A stretch of DNA of 5,878 nt from Acidobacteriaceae bacterium (GCA_027364815.1 DAHXOQ010000186.1:1-5878), one strand, 5' to 3'; shown: positions 1 through 5,756, counted from the stretch's first letter. Made by a program: numbers and translations. The notes: a model not told the origin generated them from the sequence alone.

Positions 1-450
1 ACCGACGCCATTGCTACCGTCTTCGGCTCGCTCACCGGAACCTCAACCGTCCCCAGCTACGTCGAATCCACCGCTGGCGTCATGGCCGGTGGACGTTCCG
101 GCGTCACGGCCATCGTCACCGGACTTCTCTTCCTCTGCGCCATCGCCGCCGCGCCATTCATCGGAATGGTTCCGCAGGCCGCAACCGCCCCCGCGTTGAT
201 TCTCGTCGGCTCCATGATGCTCGCCACCATTACTGAAATCCGCTGGAAAGACCCGCTGATTGCAGTCCCCGCCTTCCTCACCCTCGTCCTGATCCCGCTC
301 ACCTACTCCATCGCCAACGGACTCGGCTTCGGCGTCATCGCCTGGGCAATTCTCCACGTCGCCACAGGAAAAATCTCCAGGAAGGATTGGCTCCTCTACA
401 CGCTCGCTATTCTGTTCCTGATTCGTTTTCTCTATCTAGGTTCTAGCTGA
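1..450 (+). CDS. NCS2 family (AzgA-like) purine permease, C-terminal part
   Basis: Inner-membrane nucleobase transporter of the AzgA-like branch of NCS2, whose known members take up adenine, guanine or hypoxanthine by proton symport. The gene is cut by the window edge. Frame 1 is open from base 1, so 149 residues are visible, about a third of a typical protein of roughly 430-450. The visible part opens with the conserved stretch FGSLTGTSTVPSYVESTAGV (residues 8-27), a family hallmark involved in substrate binding in this group, followed by AGGRSG. Hydrophobic helices follow at about residues 36-58, 64-82, 93-127 (probably two, including the family-typical PLTYSIANG) and 131-148. The stop is TGA at 448-450. 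The last two heptamers (TAGGTTC, TAGCTGA) match the 7-bp repeat seen elsewhere in the window. The gene converges on the carbonic anhydrase gene. The family call is firm; the exact substrate cannot be read from this part. Confidence 0.92.
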   Translation, partial: TDAIATVFGSLTGTSTVPSYVESTAGVMAGGRSGVTAIVTGLLFLCAIAAAPFIGMVPQAATAPALILVGSMMLATITEIRWKDPLIAVPAFLTLVLIPLTYSIANGLGFGVIAWAILHVATGKISRKDWLLYTLAILFLIRFLYLGSS

Positions 451-452
451 AT

Positions 453-483
453 AAAAACCCCAGCAATCATTGATTGCTGGGGT
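453..483 (-). terminator. Intrinsic terminator of the carbonic anhydrase gene
   Basis: A perfect inverted repeat: ACCCCAGCAATC at 457-468 and GATTGCTGGGGT at 472-483, a 12-bp stem with a three-base loop. On the - strand the stem is followed by TTTTTAT (the A-run at 453-457), the U-tract expected for transcription arriving from 519-1304. On the + strand no T-run follows, so any effect on the convergent permease transcript would be weaker. It starts only two bases after the permease stop codon. Confidence 0.85.
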
Positions 484-516
484 ATCTGATCCCTGATTTC
501 TGATATCTATTTCCTG
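482..516 (-). repeat. Heptamer tandem array A (YAGNNNN x5)
   Basis: Read on the - strand, five consecutive 7-base units each begin CAG or TAG: units start at 516, 509, 502, 495 and 488 (for example CAGGAAA and TAGATAT). The array begins two bases after the TAA stop of the carbonic anhydrase gene and touches the last two bases of the terminator stem. The units differ at the four N positions, so this is a degenerate array. The same consensus and 7-bp period recur at 2786-2820, 2984-3032 and 5188-5222. Confidence 0.7.
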
Positions 517-518
517 TC

Positions 519-1304
519 TTACTCGCTCGCTTCAATCTTACGGCCATGCGGATTCTGCAGCGGACGTGCGTTGAATTTGTAGAGCGCCGCAAACGCCCTC
601 AATTGCTCGCGGCTCAATTCCTTTTCCTGCTCAAAGACAAACCACTGCACACCTTCCGTGCAAGGCGGAACAGTGAGCGAACCTGTGTACGTCCAGTAGC
701 CGCGGTCAACTGGCAGAAGTCCGGCTGCGTTGACATTTTCACTCGTCTTGTCCGTTGCACCGTTGGTCTTCGGCAGATGCTCCCACAGCGTAGCGAGCAC
801 TGCATTCGGCGCGCCTTCATTCAATCGAATCGCAATCACCGCGAGCTTGCCATCGGCGCTCTTGTGCACCAGGTGAACCACCATATCGCTGAGCTTGCCC
901 TTCACCGTCTCCTCGCTCGGATGGTGGAAGTGAAACTGCACCAGGTCGTAGCGCGTGCCGTTGGCAATCATGTAACTGCCCGGCGCAACATTCACCTGCA
1001 CCGTGTGCCCATTATTGACCAGGCTCATTGGCCCGGCGATGTAATGAAATTCAATCGGCTTGAGCGCCTTATTCAGCTTGGCGTTGTGAATGTCGATCGG
1101 CGATTGCTGCTTGCCGGTGCCGCAGGTCTTGTACTCGCGCGAGAGCTTGGGCCATGCTGCCGGGCCGAGCTTGCCCGTGTAATCCCAATGCGCACCGGAT
1201 TCAGTGGATGCGGCTTGTCCGGCAAGTGTCAGCGGTAGTGAGATAAGGCTAGTGAAAACAAAGAGTGCGCAGAGCAAACGTCCAGCGCGGTGAAGTACGT
1301 TCAT
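519..1304 (-). CDS. cah: Alpha-class carbonic anhydrase, secreted (periplasmic)
   Basis: Zinc enzyme that interconverts CO2 and bicarbonate, exported to the periplasm. The start is set at ATG 1304 (261 residues) because GAGGAG lies 10 bases upstream; the longer TTG start at 1322 would overlap that site. Residues 1-31 form a signal peptide (basic start, hydrophobic core about 10-27, likely cleavage near residue 31). The mature part carries the family landmarks: HWDY (39-42), QSPIDI (67-72), QFHFH with zinc ligands H125 and H127, third ligand H144 in HLVH, and GSLTVPPCTEGVQWF (208-222). By alignment with human CA II, H100 (NNGH) is the proton-shuttle histidine, while E131 and T211 form the gatekeeper pair. 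C61 and C215 sit where bacterial alpha enzymes form a disulfide. Residue 142, equivalent to CA II Glu117, is valine. The gene lies downstream of metK but beyond its terminator, so it probably has its own promoter; TAGAAT near 1334-1339 is a weak -10 candidate with no good -35. Confidence 0.95.
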   Translation of the reverse strand: MNVLHRAGRLLCALFVFTSLISLPLTLAGQAASTESGAHWDYTGKLGPAAWPKLSREYKTCGTGKQQSPIDIHNAKLNKALKPIEFHYIAGPMSLVNNGHTVQVNVAPGSYMIANGTRYDLVQFHFHHPSEETVKGKLSDMVVHLVHKSADGKLAVIAIRLNEGAPNAVLATLWEHLPKTNGATDKTSENVNAAGLLPVDRGYWTYTGSLTVPPCTEGVQWFVFEQEKELSREQLRAFAALYKFNARPLQNPHGRKIEASE

Positions 1305-1314
1305 GTGAAACTTT

Positions 1315-1320
1315 CTCCTC
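1315..1320 (-). promoter_or_regulatory. Ribosome-binding site of the carbonic anhydrase gene
   Basis: GAGGAG on the - strand, 10 bases before ATG 1304. It decides the start, since the upstream in-frame TTG at 1322 overlaps this motif and has no site of its own. Confidence 0.75.
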
Positions 1321-1364
1321 AAGTAGCAGCATTGATTCTACGACTTGGACGTATCAGCAGGAAT

Positions 1365-1400
1365 AAAAAAAGCGGGATCCCTGAGGATTCCCGCTTTTTT
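1365..1400 (-). terminator. metK terminator, probably bidirectional
   Basis: Hairpin at 1372-1394: GCGGGATCC pairs with GGATTCCCGC through nine base pairs with one bulged T and a CTGA loop. It is flanked by seven A (1365-1371) and six T (1395-1400), so a U-tract follows the stem on either strand. It lies 26 bp beyond the metK stop and ends metK transcription before the carbonic anhydrase gene. A short TTG microsatellite (about 1407-1418) lies between the stop and the hairpin. Confidence 0.88.
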
Positions 1401-1426
1401 CAATTGATTGTTGTTGTTGTTTTCAG

Positions 1427-2575
1427 TTACAGCCCAGCCTGCTTTTTGAGCTCGGCGGCCTTGTCCGTCTTCTCCCAGGTAAACTCAGGAAGCTCGCGGC
1501 CAAAGTGACCGTACGCTGCGGTCTTCTGGTAGATCGGGCGACGCAGATTCAGGCTCTCAATGATGCCCTTCGGAGTCAGAGTGAAGTTTTTGCGCACCAG
1601 CTCGGTAATTTTGGATTCACTGATCTTGCCTGTGCCAAATGTTGTAACCAGAACGCTAACCGGCTCTGCGACGCCAATGGCGTAAGCCAACTGTACTTCG
1701 CAGCGGTCGGCAAGGCCGGCAGCGACGATGTTCTTGGCGATGTAACGCGCCACATAGGCAGCCGAGCGGTCGACCTTCGTCGGATCTTTGCCGCTGAATG
1801 CGCCGCCGCCGTGACGGCCCGCACCACCGTATGTATCCACGATGATCTTGCGTCCCGTCAATCCCGTGTCGCCCATCGGTCCGCCGATAACAAAACGTCC
1901 CGTCGGATTGATGTGGTACTTGGTGTTCGCGTCGAGCCATTCCTTGGGCAACACTGCTTCAATCACGTACTTGTGAATGTCGGCGTGCAGCTCTTCATTC
2001 GTGACGCTCTCCGCGTGCTGCGTGCTGATGACAACCGCATCAATGCGCGCGGGCTTGCCGTTCTCATCGTACTCAACCGTCACCTGGCTCTTGCCATCGG
2101 GGCGCAGGTAAGGCAGTTTGCCGTTCTTGCGTACTTCGGTGAGCTGCCTGGTGAGTTTGTGCGCGAGCGAGATTGGCGCAGGCATCAGCTCGGGTGTCTC
2201 GTTCGACGCGTAGCCGAACATCATGCCCTGGTCGCCGGCGCCTCCCGTGTCAACGCCCTGTGCTATGTCGCCCGACTGTTTGTTGATCGTCGAGATGACG
2301 GCGCAGGTGTTGGAATCGAAGCCGTAAAGCGCGTTGTCGTAACCAATGCTGGCAACCACGCCGCGAACCAGCGACTGAAAATCCACATAAGCCTTAGTCG
2401 TGATCTCTCCGGCAATCACAACCAATCCTGTTGCGGTGAGGGTTTCCGCTGCTACGCGGCTGTAGGGGTCCTGCTCAAGGCAGGCATCAAGAATTGCATC
2501 CGAGACCTGGTCGGCGATTTTATCCGGATGGCCTTCGGTGACTGATTCAGAGGTAAAAAGAAAACGGTCGCTCAA
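1427..2575 (-). CDS. metK: S-adenosylmethionine synthetase (methionine adenosyltransferase)
   Basis: Cytoplasmic enzyme making S-adenosylmethionine from ATP and methionine, the main methyl donor; forms dimers or tetramers using Mg2+ and K+. The 382-residue product is almost the length of E. coli MetK (384). Visible motifs: FTSESVTEGHPDKIADQ (7-23, with H16 and D18 of the ATP/metal site), signature 1 GAGDQGMMFGY (112-122), and signature 2, the glycine-rich loop GGGAFSGKDPTKVDRSAAY (256-274), which binds the phosphates. The start is TTG at 2575: AAGGAG lies six bases before it, and the product then begins MSDRFLFTSES as the family does. An in-frame ATG at 2704 would add 43 residues unlike MetK and has no ribosome-binding site. 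The long antisense frame across 1505-2545 is a composition shadow. Single-gene unit with a hairpin-rich leader (see 2588-2700) and a terminator at 1365-1400. Confidence 0.97.
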   Translation of the reverse strand: MSDRFLFTSESVTEGHPDKIADQVSDAILDACLEQDPYSRVAAETLTATGLVVIAGEITTKAYVDFQSLVRGVVASIGYDNALYGFDSNTCAVISTINKQSGDIAQGVDTGGAGDQGMMFGYASNETPELMPAPISLAHKLTRQLTEVRKNGKLPYLRPDGKSQVTVEYDENGKPARIDAVVISTQHAESVTNEELHADIHKYVIEAVLPKEWLDANTKYHINPTGRFVIGGPMGDTGLTGRKIIVDTYGGAGRHGGGAFSGKDPTKVDRSAAYVARYIAKNIVAAGLADRCEVQLAYAIGVAEPVSVLVTTFGTGKISESKITELVRKNFTLTPKGIIESLNLRRPIYQKTAAYGHFGRELPEFTWEKTDKAAELKKQAGL

Positions 2576-2581
2576 CTGTTG

Positions 2582-2587
2582 CTCCTT
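2582..2587 (-). promoter_or_regulatory. metK ribosome-binding site fixing a TTG start
   Basis: Perfect AAGGAG on the - strand, six bases before TTG 2575. No ATG or GTG lies in frame near this site, so it selects TTG as the initiator. The small GCCC/GGGC hairpin (2588-2600) abuts it on the upstream side. Confidence 0.85.
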
Positions 2588-2700
2588 GCCCTTTCGGGGC
2601 TTAATGGACTTCCCTTGCAGGAGGCCGCGCGTTAGAAGTCGCGAAGGCCACAGACCGGGTCTGCTCAGAAAGCGCACAGTGAAGGCCAAAGCCTTCCCGC
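2588..2700 (-). promoter_or_regulatory. Hairpin-rich metK 5' leader, possible regulatory RNA
   Basis: Three short inverted repeats lie between the candidate promoter and the metK start. They are GAAGGC-4-GCCTTC (2681-2696), CAGACC-1-GGTCTG (2651-2663, realistically a 5-bp stem with three-base loop) and GCCC-5-GGGC (2588-2600) directly before the ribosome-binding site. On the + strand GAAGGCCA occurs twice (2643-2650 and 2681-2688), so on the transcript two copies of the complementary GCCTTC could compete for the single GAAGGC. That would allow alternative folds. metK genes are often controlled by SAM-binding riboswitches, but I could not match this leader to SAM-I, SAM-II, SMK or SAM/SAH consensus features. 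A regulatory role is inference only. Confidence 0.3.
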
Positions 2701-2710
2701 GCATCTGTCT

Positions 2711-2740
2711 ATGTTAATTGGCGAGACGTGCGGCGAGCAA
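2711..2740 (-). promoter_or_regulatory. Candidate sigma-70 promoter for metK
   Basis: On the - strand TTGCTC (2735-2740) and TAACAT (2711-2716) are separated by 18 bases, matching the -35 and -10 consensus at three and four of six positions. Transcription would start near 2704 and give a leader of about 130 bases before the TTG start. The match is modest and nothing independent supports it. Confidence 0.3.
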
Positions 2741-2785
2741 AGGAGTGCACCGAATGGCGAGAAAGAGGGGGTGAGTGGGGAAATG

Positions 2786-2820
2786 TAGCTTCTAGCGTTT
2801 AGCGTCTAGTCAATAGTTAC
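2786..2820 (+). repeat. Heptamer tandem array B (TAGNNNN x5)
   Basis: Five adjacent 7-base units each start with TAG, at 2786, 2793, 2800, 2807 and 2814; the second and third are TAGCGTT and TAGCGTC. Seven is not a multiple of three, so the TAG triplets fall in all three + strand reading frames. The array lies in the gene-free stretch upstream of metK. Same period and consensus as arrays A, C and D. Confidence 0.75.
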
Positions 2821-2983
2821 AAAGGGAAAGCGGACGGCAGTATGCGCGTTTACAAGTGGGACATAGGGCACAAAGCCGGTACTGGGATGTTGAGGAATTG
2901 TGTGGTGAATTCGATGCAGATATGCCGGTTTTTAGTGAAGAAAATAGTGGGTGTTTACTATCTGGTCAGCCATTTTGAAAAAA

Positions 2984-3032
2984 CAGTTTTTAGTTGTCAG
3001 TTCTCAGTTGTCGGATAACAGGGAATAGGGAG
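2984..3032 (+). repeat. Heptamer tandem array C (YAGNNNN x7)
   Basis: Seven adjacent 7-base units start at 2984, 2991, 2998, 3005, 3012, 3019 and 3026. Six begin CAG or TAG and the fifth begins CGG. The first four share the stronger core YAGTTNT (TAGTTGT, CAGTTCT, CAGTTGT), and the last two share YAGGGAR. It is the longest array in the window and shows that units within an array resemble each other more than units of other arrays. Confidence 0.72.
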
Positions 3033-3324
3033 TGAGCCCAATGACTAGCCGACGAGAGTTAGGGCTCTGCGACTTCCCCGGCGACAAAAATGGCCCACTG
3101 ATTTTTTTAATGGCTTGAAGTTGCCCCCAAAATGTAAGCTCTTTCAGAATGGTGGCAAGACCTTATGCCTGCTAGCGTAATTGGTGGATTACGTGGCGAT
3201 GAGGATGAAGGCCGGAAGTTGAAGAATTGAAGTTGCAGGAAGCAAGAGTAGATACCAGAAAAAATCAGGGCTCATTCCAAAAGCGAATTTAATAACATGA
3301 ATCCCCGACGGAGGTCAGAACTGC

Positions 3325-5211
3325 ATGTCTGAAGGTGTACTCGGTGGAATCCTTGGCGACGATGATGAGCGACCGGAACTTGAAGAGTTAGAAAGCGAGG
3401 CAAGTGCAGATGCTTTTGCGGCGACCCTCGCACACCAGGAAGCGTTGAATGATCCTGAAGTAGCGCGCGATGCTTCGGCGTTTTTGCGCGGGCAATTGCA
3501 GATGGTTGAAGTGCAGACCAAGCATCTGAACGAAGAGCACCCGCTGCGGTTAGCTCACCTGAAAAATCAACTGCGTGAAGAGCGACTGCGGCGCATGGGG
3601 ATGCGGTTGCGTGTGGGCTTTCAACTCATCATCGTGCTCTTTGCCGTGGGCATCTTTATCGGCGCGGCGTTGATGGTGCGCGATGCGGTGAGTTCGCATT
3701 CGGTGGTGATTGATCCCTTTGATACGCCACCAGTGCTCGCACAAAACGGCATCAATGGTAAAACCGTCGCCGCTGGCCTGCTCGACGTGCTGACCAAGAT
3801 TCAAGCTGTAACCCGCACCGATGCGGAACGACGCTCTCTCTCAAATGCATGGACGAACGAGATTGCCATTGAAGTGCCGGAGACGGGCGTCTCTGTAGCG
3901 CAGATTGAGCGGGCACTCCAAACCCGATTCGGTCATGACCAGCACATTGATGGCGACCTGGTGCAGACGGCGAATGGCGGTCTGGTGCTGACTGTGCGCG
4001 GGAATGGAATAGCGCCGAAGAGTTTTTCCGGGAAGAGTGAAGAATTGGAGAAACTGCTGAACGAGACCGGCGAGTACATATACAGCCAGTCTCAACCAGG
4101 TTTGTGGACCGCATATCTCGCCAATAATGGCCGTCCGGATGAGGCAATTCAATTTGCGCAGAGTGTCTATAGCAAGTTGCCCGTCAGGGATAAGCCTTAC
4201 GTGCTGAATAACTGGGCGAATGCGATAGCAGGGAAGGGTGGCGGGGCGGCGACCATGCGCGAGGTGCTGCCTCTTTATCGCGAAGCAATCCGCCTGAAGC
4301 CGGATTACTGGGCGGGCTACAGCAACGTGACGTATGCGTTGAACGGCATGGGGGATGAAGAAGGCACTGTGCACGCAGGTGAGCAACTGAGAACGATTGC
4401 TGGCGGAAGACCGGGCCGGGCTCCAGAAAATAACTATGCCAACTACGACCAGGAGGTGTGGGATTTGCCGGCCGAGCGAGCTGATACCATCTCTGACATT
4501 GAATCGAACGGCGGCGTAGGCAGTGTAGGCACGGTGGCTGGACCAGAGAACCTTTTAGTTGCACAGGTTGAAGCGCAGATGCATGACCCGGACGCCGCGG
4601 AGCTACGCGTAAAGACGACACAAGTCGATCCAAAGTCAATGCCCGATGTGGCCGATGCAGCCATGGATCGTGCGCTGATTGCCGAAGACCGTGGCGATTG
4701 GAAAATTGCTGCTGCGGAGTGGGATCAATTTGCAGTGGCCTATGCGGACCCGGTTGTATCCACCAGCAATCCACCCTACATTTGCTTTGCCGCAGTGAGC
4801 TATGAGAAGACAGGACAGAGCAAGAAGGCGGATGCGGCGCTGAATGCAGCAAGTCCCTCCACTTATGTAGATTGCTACCGCTTCCGCGCGGATGTGCTTG
4901 ACTTACGCGGCAACTGGCCCGAGGCACAGCAGTGGTACGCAAAGGCGATCAAGCTGGCGCCGAGCATTCCTTCCGGTTATTACAGCTGGGGGATGGCGCT
5001 GATGCGGCATGGCGATCTGCAAGGTGCGGCGGTGCAGTTTGCGATGGCGAATCAGAAGGGGCCGCACTGGGCTGATCCACTGAAAGCATGGGGCGATGTG
5101 CTGATGAAGCAGGGCAAAGCGAAGGAAGCTCAGGAGAAGTACAACGAGGCACTCAAATATGCGCCGCATTGGACAGAGTTGAAAGAGCAGGGACTAGGAA
5201 CCAGGCACTAG
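3325..5211 (+). CDS. Single-pass membrane protein with periplasmic TPR region, function unknown
   Basis: I do not recognise a characterised function. The 628-residue protein starts at ATG 3325, ten bases after GGAGG (3310-3314). Residues 1-90 are charged and helical: an acidic start (DDDERPELEELESE, 12-25) then a basic, possibly coiled-coil stretch ending RLRRMGMRLR (88-96). One membrane helix spans about 97-118; the basic flank before it predicts N-terminus in, C-terminus out. Residues 135-235 form a mixed region with alternating hydrophobic strands (HIDGDLVQTANGGLVLTVRG, 207-226) and lead into a helical segment (238-285). TPR-like helix pairs follow at about 292-327, 515-548 (best: LDLRGNWPEAQQWYAKAIKLAPS), 550-583 and 585-617; residues 360-440 are a less regular insert. 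TPR stacks usually bind partner proteins, so a periplasmic scaffold is plausible. The last residues and stop codon lie inside heptamer array D. The gene converges on the RodZ-like gene with 47 bp between stops. Confidence 0.85.
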   Translation: MSEGVLGGILGDDDERPELEELESEASADAFAATLAHQEALNDPEVARDASAFLRGQLQMVEVQTKHLNEEHPLRLAHLKNQLREERLRRMGMRLRVGFQLIIVLFAVGIFIGAALMVRDAVSSHSVVIDPFDTPPVLAQNGINGKTVAAGLLDVLTKIQAVTRTDAERRSLSNAWTNEIAIEVPETGVSVAQIERALQTRFGHDQHIDGDLVQTANGGLVLTVRGNGIAPKSFSGKSEELEKLLNETGEYIYSQSQPGLWTAYLANNGRPDEAIQFAQSVYSKLPVRDKPYVLNNWANAIAGKGGGAATMREVLPLYREAIRLKPDYWAGYSNVTYALNGMGDEEGTVHAGEQLRTIAGGRPGRAPENNYANYDQEVWDLPAERADTISDIESNGGVGSVGTVAGPENLLVAQVEAQMHDPDAAELRVKTTQVDPKSMPDVADAAMDRALIAEDRGDWKIAAAEWDQFAVAYADPVVSTSNPPYICFAAVSYEKTGQSKKADAALNAASPSTYVDCYRFRADVLDLRGNWPEAQQWYAKAIKLAPSIPSGYYSWGMALMRHGDLQGAAVQFAMANQKGPHWADPLKAWGDVLMKQGKAKEAQEKYNEALKYAPHWTELKEQGLGTRH

Positions 5212-5222
5212 GGACTAGCCGA
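5188..5222 (+). repeat. Heptamer tandem array D (YAGNNNN x5) across the TPR gene stop
   Basis: Five adjacent units start at 5188, 5195, 5202, 5209 and 5216, beginning CAG, TAG, CAG, TAG and TAG (for example CAGGGAC and TAGGGAC). The first three units encode the last residues of the TPR protein (about QGLGTRH), and the TAG opening the fourth unit is its stop codon (5209-5211). Same consensus and period as arrays A-C. Confidence 0.75.
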
Positions 5223-5232
5223 GAGACAGAGT

Positions 5233-5248
5233 TGGACTTATAAGTTCA
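5233..5248. terminator. Weak hairpin between convergent genes, possible terminator
   Basis: TGGACTTA (5233-5240) and TAAGTTCA (5241-5248) form a 16-base near-palindrome with one mismatch, which is a G-U pair on the + strand transcript. It lies in the 47-bp gap between the convergent TPR and RodZ-like genes. It is AT-rich, has no spacer for a loop and no clean T-run on either side, so it is a poor match to an intrinsic terminator and could be chance. Confidence 0.25.
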
Positions 5249-5258
5249 CTCAATTTGC

Positions 5259-5756
5259 TTATCGATAGATCCAGTTATGGATGGCGGTGGGCAGATGGAT
5301 GCCAAAGTGTAAATAAGTGGGCAGCAGATTTGGCCACCAATGTGCGCGGAGGCCGAAGTAACGAATGGCCAGGAAACATAGGGTTGCGCTGATGAGTAGA
5401 AGCAGAATGGTCAGAATCCAGCGGATGCGCATCGCCACTTGCTCATGACGGTCGAGTCGCGCCTTGCCGACATTCGTGGCAAAGGCTGTCCAGTTGCGAT
5501 CATCATCGGTCATCTGGCCGGAGGCGTTGTAGGCGCGGGTGTAGCGTTCAACCCACTCGTCTGCATCGAGGCCGGCAGCCGTTACATAGCCGCGCACAAT
5601 TCCCTTGTTGAGGATGCCACCGGGAAGCTGACCAAAGCGCTCCTGCTCAAGCGCCAGAAGGTGACGCTGGCTGATTTTGGTAATGGTGGTGATTGTCTCG
5701 AGGGAGATCCCTCGAGCGACTCGCTCCTTGCGCAGGTCTTCACCAAAACTTCCCAT
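5259..5756 (-). CDS. Short RodZ-like helix-turn-helix membrane protein
   Basis: A 165-residue protein with the layout of the N-terminal half of RodZ, the inner-membrane protein that ties the MreB cytoskeleton to the wall-elongation machinery. Residues 3-65 form an XRE-type helix-turn-helix of the RodZ kind: FGEDLRKERVARGISLETI, then TKISQRHLLALEQERFGQLPGG and NKGIVRGYVTAAGLD, matching the family pattern of Pro-Gly before a (F/I)-x-R-G-Y helix. A charged linker (66-109) follows, then one membrane helix at about 110-132. Only about 33 residues remain (RYFGLRAHWW to NWIYR), so the usual proline-rich linker and C-terminal beta domain are absent. The stop at 5259 is clean and I see no frameshifted remainder in the 47 bp behind it. 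Start: two adjacent ATGs (5759, 5756); AAGGG lies two bases before the first and five before the second, so 5756 (MGSFGEDLR) is preferred. It could be a true short MreB partner or a membrane-anchored regulator. Confidence 0.85.
   Translation of the reverse strand: MGSFGEDLRKERVARGISLETITTITKISQRHLLALEQERFGQLPGGILNKGIVRGYVTAAGLDADEWVERYTRAYNASGQMTDDDRNWTAFATNVGKARLDRHEQVAMRIRWILTILLLLISATLCFLAIRYFGLRAHWWPNLLPTYLHFGIHLPTAIHNWIYR

Larger units (their letters stand above)
2705..3324. other. Gene-free stretch between divergent metK and the TPR gene
   Basis: About 620 bp with no convincing gene on either strand, and more AT-rich than its neighbours. It holds the candidate metK promoter (2711-2740), heptamer arrays B and C, a small hairpin CGTAAT-6-ATTACG (3176-3193), and the ribosome-binding site GGAGG (3310-3314) of the gene at 3325. 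A 58-codon frame from ATG 2842 runs into array C and looks accidental. No clear -10/-35 pair for the TPR gene was found; TTGAAG near 3228-3233 with TAGATA 16 bases later is weak. No transposase remnant or long terminal inverted repeat was seen. The part from 2821 to 2983 has unusually uniform, non-coding-looking sequence that could be a dispersed element; this cannot be settled from one copy. Confidence 0.6.

Noticed and set aside
546..1238. 230-codon open frame antisense to the carbonic anhydrase gene
   Set aside because: A shadow of a gene with clear zinc-site and signature motifs; no recognisable domain and no matching ribosome-binding site.
1505..2545. 346-codon open frame antisense to metK
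   Set aside because: It overlaps metK almost entirely, shows no family resemblance and has a low-complexity shadow composition; metK has all its signature motifs.
2842..3018. 58-codon + strand frame starting MRVYKWDIGHKAG
   Set aside because: No good ribosome-binding site, no family resemblance, and it runs into heptamer array C, which supplies its end.
2984..3032. CRISPR-like array
   Set aside because: The period is 7 bp with no spacers or 20-40 bp repeats; this is a simple tandem repeat.
3010..3170. About 52 open codons on the - strand (readable as LATILKELTFWGQLQAIKK)
   Set aside because: No start codon in the open part, bounded by a stop upstream, and the 3' end lies in repeat array C. 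It could be a fossil fragment, but nothing supports a gene.
3176..3193. CGTAAT-6-ATTACG inverted repeat as operator or terminator
   Set aside because: A 6-bp stem with no T-run and no placement next to a recognisable promoter; expected by chance in a spacer this long.
4184..4942. 252-codon open frame antisense to the TPR gene
   Set aside because: Pro/Ser/Arg-rich translation typical of an antisense shadow; the + strand frame has TPR motifs and a ribosome-binding site.
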